Source: a virus. Taken from it: DNA of 29,478 bases. The stretch spans positions 1 through 29,478 of IMG/VR virus record IMGVR_UViG_3300026374_000001; one strand, given 5' to 3'. The position numbers and the translations under genes are program-made. A model generated the notes under the pieces. That model did not search any database, was not told where the DNA came from, and was given only the letters and a program-made list of their open reading frames with translations. Positions 23,758 to 29,478 of the stretch are shown here, one piece after another; the stretch's first letter is position 1; each line of letters starts with the position of its first letter.

Positions 23758-23982
23758 CTATAGGACTGGTGTCGTGGTGAAGATTGGCCCGCTTTCGATC
23801 AGCCGCTCGAACGCCTCCAGCGCCTTGATCAGGTCCTTGCGGGTCAGCACAGCGGCATTCAAGTCCGTGGTGTTGAACCGGAACTCGATGTCGTCGGCAT
23901 TGGGCGCCAGCGCTCCGGTCGTGAAGTCGCTGATCTTGAACCCGTCGTTGCCGCGTTTGATGGAGAAAGAGATGCCTGCCAT
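23758..23982 (-). CDS. Small capsid-region protein, 74 aa
   Basis: It begins MAGISFSIKRGNDGFKISDF, has a strand-rich centre (ADDIEFRFNTTDLNAAVL) and a C-terminal helix (KDLIKALEAFERLIESG). GGAG lies 6 nt before the ATG. It is placed immediately after the 194-aa capsid-associated gene. It is likely a minor structural or assembly protein; family not recognised. Confidence 0.65.
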   Translation of the reverse strand: MAGISFSIKRGNDGFKISDFTTGALAPNADDIEFRFNTTDLNAAVLTRKDLIKALEAFERLIESGPIFTTTPVL

Positions 23983-23985
23983 CGC

Positions 23986-24570
23986 CTACTCCACGTAATC
24001 GACTTTGATGCCGATGATCGGCGTCGTTACCGTTGGCACCGTCGTCGCCTTCATGATGATGTCGAAGAAGCCGCCGGGGTCGGTGGTGAACTGCGTCGCC
24101 CCGAGGTTCACCAGCGCTTGCCACAGCGGCAAGTTCGTCATCGCCAGCGTGAAGATGGTGCTGGCCGCCGCGAATGTTTGGTCGGTATCGACCAGGATGG
24201 CCGCGGTCAACGCCTTGGCCGTGCCGAACAGCTTGTTGTCAACCGGCCCGGTGATCTGCACCACCGGATTGGTCAGCGTGGCGAGTGACGGTGGCGTGCC
24301 ATCATTCGGATTATCGCTGAATGCCACGTCAATATCAGCCGCGCCAGCCGTGGCGACCGCGGTGATGACCAGGCCGACACGCTTGATCTTGGCATTGGTC
24401 GGGATACGCACAAAACGATACATATCGCCGATCGTGCCGAGCAGCGGCGCGGTGACGAAGTCGTTCACCGACTTGAGAAAGCCGGGTCCGCCCTCGCCCG
24501 TGGTGGGCTGGACTTGCGGGCTGGAGTCCCAGGAGATGATGCTTGCAGATTTGGTGATGACCAGGGCCAT
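23986..24570 (-). CDS. Capsid-associated structural protein, 194 aa
   Basis: A mostly beta protein with sections IKRVGLVITAVATAGAADID, TLTNPVVQITGPVD and the end PIIGIKVDYVE. It is the first gene after the major capsid protein. AAGGAG lies 6 nt before the ATG and the gap is 10 nt. The position and the low-charge sandwich composition suggest a head decoration or cement protein. This is inference from context, since no named motif is visible. Confidence 0.68.
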   Translation of the reverse strand: MALVITKSASIISWDSSPQVQPTTGEGGPGFLKSVNDFVTAPLLGTIGDMYRFVRIPTNAKIKRVGLVITAVATAGAADIDVAFSDNPNDGTPPSLATLTNPVVQITGPVDNKLFGTAKALTAAILVDTDQTFAAASTIFTLAMTNLPLWQALVNLGATQFTTDPGGFFDIIMKATTVPTVTTPIIGIKVDYVE

Positions 24571-24580
24571 GGGATGCTCC

Positions 24581-25507
24581 TTATGGCGTCACGTCGGCGG
24601 CGGCCGAGGTATCGGCGCAGAGAACCTGCAACAGCCGGCCGGGCTCGAGCCGGGTGGCGCCCGAACTCATGCCGGTCCAGAGTTGATAGGGCAAAGACGA
24701 CAAATCCTTGCGCTGGGTGACGTCGTTCTGCACATCCTTCCAGATGCCCAAATAGATGCCCGTCTTGACCCAGGTGATGTTCTGCCGAACGTTGGCCGAT
24801 GAGGTCAAACGCTCGGAGTAGATGATGTCGTAACCCATAAAGCGGGTCACCTTGCCCTCGACCAGAGTTGGCCGATCGGCACCCGAGAAGTCGGTCGACA
24901 CGACCTGCACCTGATTGAGCAGATCGGACTCGCCCTGGGAGTTGGTGATCCAGGTCAGCGACTCCATGTCCACATCAACCTGCGCCTTGCGGAAGATGCG
25001 CTTGGCCTCGATCATCTTGGCCACCGTCAACCCGGAGGCCGCCGAGGAGCCGAAGGTCGAGGCGATCTGGAACAGGCCAGAGGCGTTGAATACCTCGCCG
25101 GAGAGGCCGCCAGCATCGGCGCCGATCTGCGCGGTGGCGAACGATGCGCCGATCAGCCGATCATCCCATTCGCGGGCGACAGCGGCGGCGGCCACGTCGG
25201 AATACTGGCTGGTCGGGTCCTGCAGCAGCTTGAGCTTGTCAAAGCCATCGATGAGCTGCACCGCCTCCTTGTCGACCGGGAACACCCACCTGCGGGTGAA
25301 GTCGACATCCTGACGATCCAGGGGGGCGTACCGGCCCGTCGGGGTCTTCATCTGGATGGCGCCGATGTATTGAACGGGCGACGCCTGCTTGCCGAGATGA
25401 AAACCCTCCATGCAACGTCCGCGCAGTTTACTGGTGCGCTGCTGGAGCTTGACGTTGAGGATGGTGGAAAACTGAGTGACGTAAAGTTTGAATAGATTCT
25501 CGGACAT
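24581..25507 (-). CDS. Major capsid protein
   Basis: A 308-aa protein expected to form the HK97-fold capsid shell. Typical elements are VTQFSTILNVKLQQRTSKLR, the E-loop-like area GKQASPVQYIGAI, and the long helix DPTSQYSDVAAAAVAREWDD with LIGA after it. The A-domain includes KMIEAKRIFRKAQVDVD, then ITNSQGESDLLNQVQVVSTD, and VTRFMGYDIIYSERL, a phrase common in podoviral capsid proteins. CGGGAG lies 8 nt upstream. The gene follows a structured ~290-nt interval, the longest non-coding stretch in the late region, consistent with separate control of this most abundant protein. Confidence 0.85.
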   Translation of the reverse strand: MSENLFKLYVTQFSTILNVKLQQRTSKLRGRCMEGFHLGKQASPVQYIGAIQMKTPTGRYAPLDRQDVDFTRRWVFPVDKEAVQLIDGFDKLKLLQDPTSQYSDVAAAAVAREWDDRLIGASFATAQIGADAGGLSGEVFNASGLFQIASTFGSSAASGLTVAKMIEAKRIFRKAQVDVDMESLTWITNSQGESDLLNQVQVVSTDFSGADRPTLVEGKVTRFMGYDIIYSERLTSSANVRQNITWVKTGIYLGIWKDVQNDVTQRKDLSSLPYQLWTGMSSGATRLEPGRLLQVLCADTSAAADVTP

Positions 25508-25595
25508 TGCCCGATCTCCCGCACGGTTCGAATGATCGCCAGCGAGTGCCGGCGTTCTCTCGACCGTGTCCGCGGAGAGCGGGGGTCGCTAAAGG

Positions 25596-25800
25596 CTAGG
25601 CAGTGACCGTATCCTCCTCGGGGGCCTTACTCACCCAATCGGTCTTGTCCGTTCCGCGGCATAGCCGCCAGGGGACCGTATGCTTGGGCGCAGTCCAGAA
25701 AGTCCGAGGCTCCCAAGGACTAGGCTGGGAGGAAGCAAGGAGCCTCGGATCTCCTGCGTCGCATGCTATGCCACACGGGCATCCCCGTTGCGACGCACCC
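25596..25800 (-). other. Structured gene-free interval before the capsid gene
   Basis: The 293 nt from 25508 to 25800 carry no convincing gene but dense inverted repeats. These are TGCGTCGCA/TGCGACGCA (25755-25763 and 25789-25797) enclosing an ACGGG-CATC-CCCGT stem-loop, TCCGAGGCTCC/GGAGCCTCGGA (25703-25713 and 25739-25749), and GCGGC-ATA-GCCGC (25656-25668). CTCCC (25710-25714) can instead pair with GGGAG (25727-25731), so two mutually exclusive folds exist around the second repeat. The interval begins with motif copy 3 and GACCGT occurs three times. One frame stays open from the A-run at 25804 to a TAG at 25596 but has no start codon near its beginning. It could be a leader RNA, processing or attenuation region, or a short mobile structured element. 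Confidence 0.5.
25790..25800 (-). promoter_or_regulatory. Stop-linked motif copy 3 (GGGTGCGTCGC)
   Basis: It directly follows the TAA of the HiPIP-like gene and matches copies 1 and 2 except for C instead of T at the ninth base. Here the motif is also part of the outer arm of the 9-bp inverted repeat that opens the structured interval upstream of the capsid gene. Confidence 0.35.
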
Positions 25801-26109
25801 TTATTTTTTCTTCATCAGCGCGGAAATATTGGGTCCGTAATTCACACCACGCAGGTGCTTGGTGACTGGGCTGAGCCCGGCCTTGGCGAACAGCCGGCAC
25901 CAATATGCCGGGACAATGTGGCCGGCGACTTTCTCGCAGCCCCACGGCGGCTGGAAGTGCTTGCAGATGCCACAATGCTCCTTGGCATTGCCCTTGGAAT
26001 AATTGACCGACTCCTTGGTGCGCTTGCCGGGCTCGTCGGCGTCATGATCGCCGCGATCGTCGGCATCGGGCTCGCGATGCTTGAATGCCCCCACCCGCAT
26101 CCGCGCCAT
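25801..26109 (-). CDS. HiPIP-like four-cysteine phage protein, 102 aa
   Basis: A basic N-terminal region is followed by the block NYSKGNAKEHCGICKHFQPP, then WGCEKV and PAYWCRLF. The four Cys (46, 49, 58, 71; C-x2-C-x8-C-x12-C) with the PxxC and WC context match a small phage group resembling high-potential iron-sulfur proteins. The Cys could bind an Fe-S cluster or zinc; which one is not determined. The ATG at 26109 is preferred over the longer frame because it starts one base after the previous stop and has AAGAGA upstream. It ends MKKK on an A6 run directly followed by TAA. The role in the virion cycle is unknown. Confidence 0.72.
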   Translation of the reverse strand: MARMRVGAFKHREPDADDRGDHDADEPGKRTKESVNYSKGNAKEHCGICKHFQPPWGCEKVAGHIVPAYWCRLFAKAGLSPVTKHLRGVNYGPNISALMKKK

Positions 26110-26110
26110 G

Positions 26111-26296
26111 TCATCTCTTCTTGGCGTGCTTGCTGCGCATGCGGTTGGCGCGCTTGTTTGCCGTGGCAATGGCGGTTCCCTCAGGAACGCCCTCGCGAAT
26201 CATAGCATTGGCCTGCTTTGCCGCCGAGGCCGCCGCCGGCGTGCCGGCCAGCTTCTTGTTATGCCGGGCGGCAAATGAGGCGCTAGTCCAAGGCAA
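26111..26296 (-). CDS. Small phage protein MPWTxxxFAxRHN family, TTG start
   Basis: A 61-aa basic protein beginning (M)PWTSASFAARHNKKL, then SAAKQANAMIREGVPEGTAI and a Lys/Arg-rich tail. This motif series (PW, F-x2-RHN, AN-x-L/I-x2-G-x2-EG) is widely seen as a small conserved phage protein, from memory. The start codon is TTG at 26296, supported by GGAG 9 nt upstream and by the family's usual MPW start. It could bind nucleic acid given its charge. Function unknown. Confidence 0.72.
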   Translation of the reverse strand: MPWTSASFAARHNKKLAGTPAAASAAKQANAMIREGVPEGTAIATANKRANRMRSKHAKKR

Positions 26297-26302
26297 GACA
26301 CT

Positions 26303-26794
26303 TTACTCCTTCTGCGCCTCACTATCGAGCCGCTTGAGATAGAGCAGCGCCTGATCAAAACGCCGCTTCACCTCCGGCATGGTCAGGTACTTCGACTGCA
26401 GACCACCGAGGTCGGGATGGGCGCAAATCTCGCCGGTGATGATGCAGTTCGGCCCACACGCCGCCGGACAGCCGTTGCCGCCGAGCTTGGCGTGCCGCAT
26501 ACCCTCGAAATTCACGTCTGAGACAATCGGCTTGACCTTGTGCTCGACCGCCTTGCGCGCCTGCTTCACCTTCTTCTTGCGACGGTTGGGCTTGCGGAAC
26601 CGGGCCTGCACTTCCTGAGCCTGCACTTCCTGGGCCTGGATATTACCAATTCCAAGCTCGGCTGCCACGCCCGATGCCTCGACTTCCGGCCTTGGCTGGC
26701 CCTTGGCGGCGCGCACCCTGGCCATCCGATCGCGCATGGCCTGCTTGCGGGCCTCGGCCTCGTCGGTCTCGTGCAGAGGGTTTTGCAGTTCCAT
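26303..26794 (-). CDS. Cys-rich hypothetical protein, 163 aa
   Basis: It has a charged helical N-terminus (ETDEAEARKQAMRDRMARVR), a short QAQEV duplication (about residues 53-62), and a very basic patch (RKPNRRKKKVKQARKAVEHK). A Cys cluster follows (GCPAACGPNCIITGEICAHP, four Cys) and a C-terminal helix. The Cys cluster suggests a metal site and the basic patch suggests nucleic-acid or scaffold contact. The ATG abuts the scaffold stop (TAAATG). It lies between scaffold and capsid genes, so a packaging or assembly role is plausible but unproven. Confidence 0.66.
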   Translation of the reverse strand: MELQNPLHETDEAEARKQAMRDRMARVRAAKGQPRPEVEASGVAAELGIGNIQAQEVQAQEVQARFRKPNRRKKKVKQARKAVEHKVKPIVSDVNFEGMRHAKLGGNGCPAACGPNCIITGEICAHPDLGGLQSKYLTMPEVKRRFDQALLYLKRLDSEAQKE

Positions 26795-27691
26795 TTATGC
26801 GGCCTCCGCACTATCAGGCACGTAGCCGGAGATGAGCCGCGTCAGGCTCTCAAACTCCTTGCGCGCCTCGGGCTCGTTCTGGATCAACCGGCCGGCCCAT
26901 TGCTGGTTCGCCATGAGCTCGTTGAGCCTGGCCTGTGCTGTCTGTGCTGTGGTCATGAATTCACCGCCTTGCTTGCCCGGAATATATACGTCCTCGTTGG
27001 TGCCGGCGCCGACCTTGCGGAACATCTCCATGACGCGGGCATAGCCGACGACTTTTTCCAGCGCGGCAACATCCTCTGCCGTGACCTTGAGCTTTTGCGC
27101 GCCCTGCACCGCGGTCTGCCGGTTGAACTCGTAGTCGTTGCCCCAGTCCTTGGCGATCTGCGCCTTTTCCTCGGCAAGCTGGCGGGAACCCTGCTCGGCC
27201 TCGCGCCGGTCGGCCTGCTCCATGAAGCCGACGAACGACTTGCTAAGTTGTGCAGCGGTCTGCGTCGGCAGATGCAACTCGTGCGCCTTCTCGCGCATGA
27301 AATCAACAAAGCCGGAGTCGAGATCAGTGCCGTCGGAGAACTTCACGGTCGAGAGGTCGTAGCCCGACTTGTCGGCCGGCGCTCCGAGCCTGGCCCAGAC
27401 GTTAGCCCAGCCGACCTCGTCGTTGACATCGGCCGGCAGCCGCAGCAACTGGTTGGCGGGAACGCCAAGGAACTTGGTGGCTTCGAGGTGGCCCTTGCTG
27501 GCGGCAACAGCGATCTTGGCCGGGTCCGAGATGTCATAGCCCTTACTCTTCCAATAGGCTTGAACCTCGGGCTCGACCGCATGATGCCAGGGGATCGGCG
27601 AGCCGGGCGTGCTGACACTGGTGATATCGGGACCGCGCACGCCACCGCCGACAGCAGTGGGGGCCGGGGTGGGGGCGGACATATCAGACAT
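26795..27691 (-). CDS. Capsid scaffolding protein
   Basis: A 298-aa protein in the slot between portal and capsid where podoviruses encode the scaffold. The N-terminus is disordered and Pro/Ala-rich (MSAPTPAPTAVGGGVRG). The middle contains KGYDISDPAKIAVAASKGHL and GAPADKSGYDLS, typical of phage scaffold-like proteins. Long charged helices follow (SFVGFMEQADRREAEQGSRQ, LKVTAEDVAALEKVVGYARV). The ATG at 27691 is chosen for the GGAGA upstream and the 8-nt overlap with the previous stop; ATG at 27706 and 27682 are alternatives. It should fill the procapsid and be removed before DNA packaging. Confidence 0.75.
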   Translation of the reverse strand: MSDMSAPTPAPTAVGGGVRGPDITSVSTPGSPIPWHHAVEPEVQAYWKSKGYDISDPAKIAVAASKGHLEATKFLGVPANQLLRLPADVNDEVGWANVWARLGAPADKSGYDLSTVKFSDGTDLDSGFVDFMREKAHELHLPTQTAAQLSKSFVGFMEQADRREAEQGSRQLAEEKAQIAKDWGNDYEFNRQTAVQGAQKLKVTAEDVAALEKVVGYARVMEMFRKVGAGTNEDVYIPGKQGGEFMTTAQTAQARLNELMANQQWAGRLIQNEPEARKEFESLTRLISGYVPDSAEAA

Positions 27692-27968
27692 GATCGGGGT
27701 CTCCATCTGTTGCGGTACCGACAGCGCCGTAGAGCGCTGCCAAATCTTCCAGTCCAAGGCTCAGGTGCTCCTGTATGCGCAGGAACACCTCACGGCGTCC
27801 CTCCAGAACGGCATGAACGCGCGGGTCGGCGTGGAAGCAGGTCGCCTCGGCGCGGCAGAACTTGCGCAGGTCGGTCATCACCCGCTCGGAATGCGCCCCG
27901 GCAAACGTGAGCTGATAGGCGGCCTTGCGCTCGCGCAGATAGTCCAGCGTCTCCATCGACACCGTCAT
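27684..27968 (-). CDS. Bbp19-like phage protein
   Basis: A 94-aa helical protein of the Bbp19-type phage family (named after a Bordetella phage gene) often found beside the portal. Diagnostic stretches are AYQLTFAGAHSERVMTDLRK, then FCRAEATCFHADPR and LEGRREVFLRIQEHLSL. The start overlaps the portal stop by 4 nt (ATGA) and the stop overlaps the scaffold start by 8 nt. Its exact role is unknown. Position suggests head assembly. Confidence 0.75.
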   Translation of the reverse strand: MTVSMETLDYLRERKAAYQLTFAGAHSERVMTDLRKFCRAEATCFHADPRVHAVLEGRREVFLRIQEHLSLGLEDLAALYGAVGTATDGDPDHV

Positions 27969-29478
27969 GCCGGCACACCCTGCTGCGGCTGGCCTTGCTG
28001 CTGGCCCATGCCGGCCTTGGTCTGCACCGCCTGCGCCTTCATCATAGCTGCTTGTGCAGGGGCTGCTTGAATGGCCTCCTGCCGCGCTTGCGCCTGCGCA
28101 CGGCCCTTGCGCTTGCCCGCCACCGCCTCATCATCAGCCATCCAGCGCTCCGGCACCGCCTGGATGTTGGCGATGTCGGGGATGGCAGTGTCGAAGTCGA
28201 AGCGATCGAGCAGGCTCATGTCCTGCGTGATGTTGACCAGCTCCTTGACCGACTCCAGCGTCCGCATAAAGCCGGCGGCCTCCTCGGCATGCTGCGCACG
28301 CGCCAGCGGCGAGGTGTAGACCACGTCATATTCGCCATTGGCCTCCTGCAGCCGCGGCGGCATCGGCGGCAGCAGGCTCATGCGCGACAGGATGTCGAGC
28401 TCGCGGTTGATCAGCGGCCCCAGGTATTCCGACTGCTGCCGGCCGATGGTGGGGGCGAGCAGAATACCCTTCTCATTGGCGCGCTCGACCACCTCGGTTG
28501 CGGTCATCTGCGGGGTTTCGACCAAAATCTGGAACAGCGTGACCAGGAATGTGTCGTTGATGACGGCACGCTCCATCTCCATCATCTTCTCGCTGACCTG
28601 AATATTGCCGGTCGGCAGCACCTGCACCAGCGTCTTGCCGTCGGCCGATACCCCGCCCTTGTTAACCGCGCCTGGGCGCAAGCTGAAATCGACCAGCCCA
28701 TCGTCGTTGGTGAGCAGCACCGGATCGGCGGCGCGATGCGCCTGCTTGAGGAAGGTGCGCTTCTGCGCATTCAGCGTTTTCAGGCTCGGCAGCGTTATCT
28801 GCGCCGGACCGCGGCCGTACACCTCAAGCGGGGTCTGGTCATAGCGCGAGACCGCGAACGGGAAAATGCGGTAGCCGCCGCCCGGCTGCATCAGGCACTG
28901 GCCCTCGACGCTGACATAATATGACTCGAACGGCAGCGAGCGCTGGTCGAGCCGCTTATGGTCGTGATCCCGACGCGGGCGAACGCAGTGCAGGAATGAA
29001 TACATCCACTGACTATGCTGCTCCAGTGCCGAGGTCAGCGCCGGCGGCAGCGCGGCCTCGCCCCAGCGCTGCGCGGCCTGATAGGCGGTCATGCGGAACC
29101 AGCGAATGATGCGATCGACCATGCCCTGATGGTTTTCGCCAAAGAAAGTCTCACCCAGCGGCACCGCCTTATAACGCAGCCCCATCTGGCCGCCGTAGTG
29201 ACGGCCATCGAAGGCATCGATGAACATGGTGGCGTTACCGAAGGCGCCGAGCGACTGGAAATTGGAATTGTTCTGCGCGGCGAAATTGGCATTCGGCGCA
29301 TAGCGGTACTTGAACAATATCTTGGTCACCTCCTCGAACCACAGCCGGGTGAGGCGATCCTTCATCACATAAGCGCTGTTGGCGCTTAGCGTGTGCCACG
29401 TCATATTGCGCGGCGTGAGAAGCGAGTCGCAGATAGCAGCAAAGCGATGCAGCGCCAGCATCCCCGAGGCATCTATCT
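27965..29478 (-). CDS. Portal / head-tail connector protein (5' end beyond the right edge)
   Basis: Dodecameric portal through which DNA is packaged and ejected, of the podoviral head-tail connector type. At least 504 codons are in the window. The frame remains open to the right edge, with residues IDASG before the first internal Met. In this family a D-x-T/S-G-x2-AL stretch lies tens of residues into the protein, so the true start is outside. Recognisable blocks are LALHRFAAICDSLLTPRNMT and W after it, MFIDAFDGRHYGGQMGLRYK, RSLPFESYYVSVEGQCLMQP, TPLEVYGRGPAQITLPSLKT, and DPVLLTNDDGLVDFSLRPGA. The C-terminus is a long Gln/Ala-rich tail (QAQARQEAIQAAPAQAAMMK), likely flexible. It is the first late gene visible; terminase genes are expected to the right. 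Confidence 0.88.
   Translation of the reverse strand, partial: IDASGMLALHRFAAICDSLLTPRNMTWHTLSANSAYVMKDRLTRLWFEEVTKILFKYRYAPNANFAAQNNSNFQSLGAFGNATMFIDAFDGRHYGGQMGLRYKAVPLGETFFGENHQGMVDRIIRWFRMTAYQAAQRWGEAALPPALTSALEQHSQWMYSFLHCVRPRRDHDHKRLDQRSLPFESYYVSVEGQCLMQPGGGYRIFPFAVSRYDQTPLEVYGRGPAQITLPSLKTLNAQKRTFLKQAHRAADPVLLTNDDGLVDFSLRPGAVNKGGVSADGKTLVQVLPTGNIQVSEKMMEMERAVINDTFLVTLFQILVETPQMTATEVVERANEKGILLAPTIGRQQSEYLGPLINRELDILSRMSLLPPMPPRLQEANGEYDVVYTSPLARAQHAEEAAGFMRTLESVKELVNITQDMSLLDRFDFDTAIPDIANIQAVPERWMADDEAVAGKRKGRAQAQARQEAIQAAPAQAAMMKAQAVQTKAGMGQQQGQPQQGVPA

Noticed and set aside
25508-25800. tRNA in the structured interval
   Set aside because: The stems do not form a cloverleaf: no TTCGA-type T-loop and no 7-5-5-5 stem arrangement could be fitted.
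25603-26205. + strand open frame of 200 codons covering the structured interval and the HiPIP-like gene
   Set aside because: It runs antisense to a Cys-motif gene and through the inverted repeats. No ribosome-binding site fits and the sequence shows no family features.
26540-27910. Long + strand open frame of 456 codons opposite the scaffold and Cys-rich genes
   Set aside because: It spans several - strand genes with good motifs and ribosome-binding sites. Its translation is Leu/Gly/Arg-biased antisense sequence typical of high-GC shadows.
27995-28924. + strand open frame of 309 codons opposite the portal
   Set aside because: The portal on the - strand has clear family sequence throughout; the + frame is an Arg/His/Leu-rich shadow.

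Overview
The window is most of the late (virion plus lysis) half of a temperate podovirus-like phage or prophage. The host is probably a GC-rich alphaproteobacterium of the Bradyrhizobium/Rhodopseudomonas kind. That host guess rests on high GC, the rhizobial style of the exported protein at 1816-2619 (mature N-terminus AADLAPLYKAKP) and the general feel of the small proteins; it is inference, not a database result.

Layout. On the + strand at the left edge, an AlpA/MerR-like helix-turn-helix protein (its 5' end probably lies outside the window) overlaps a tyrosine integrase (225-1169). Everything from 1286 to the right edge is on the - strand and reads right to left as one long, tightly packed late region. 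Order of transcription: portal (enters from the right edge, 5' end missing), Bbp19-like protein, scaffold, Cys-rich 163-aa protein, 61-aa protein, HiPIP-like four-Cys protein, a structured ~290-nt gene-free interval, major capsid protein. About 7 kb of mostly small accessory virion genes follow, including a tail-fibre-like protein, two CxxC proteins and a protein built of eight internal repeats in AABBAABB order. Then come tail tubular A (adaptor), tail tubular B (nozzle), three internal virion/ejection proteins (209, 565 and 1579 aa) with a 70-aa protein, a beta-helix tail spike, and the lysis cassette (58-aa protein, endolysin, 65-aa protein, holin, exported barrel-like protein, membrane-anchored coiled coil).

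The order portal - scaffold - capsid - adaptor - nozzle - gp14/15/16-like - spike - lysis matches the T7 virion module. It differs in having an integrase and a large cargo block between capsid and adaptor. No RNA polymerase, DNA polymerase or terminase is visible here. Most gene junctions are ATGA, TGATG or TAATG overlaps or gaps of a few bases, so translation is probably coupled.

The most unusual points are: (1) carbohydrate-binding-like modules inserted in the conserved tail tube proteins, three CBM5/12-like units in the adaptor and two in the nozzle, plus an E1-FCCH-like segment and a LamG/ConA-like domain in the nozzle; (2) the AABBAABB repeat protein; (3) a motif GGGTGCGTYGC directly after the TAA stop codon at three gene-block boundaries, two of them with exactly 43 nt to the next ATG; (4) strong inverted repeats upstream of the capsid gene, in an interval that also keeps an open frame reachable by slippage on an A6 run; (5) a secreted barrel-like protein inside the lysis module.
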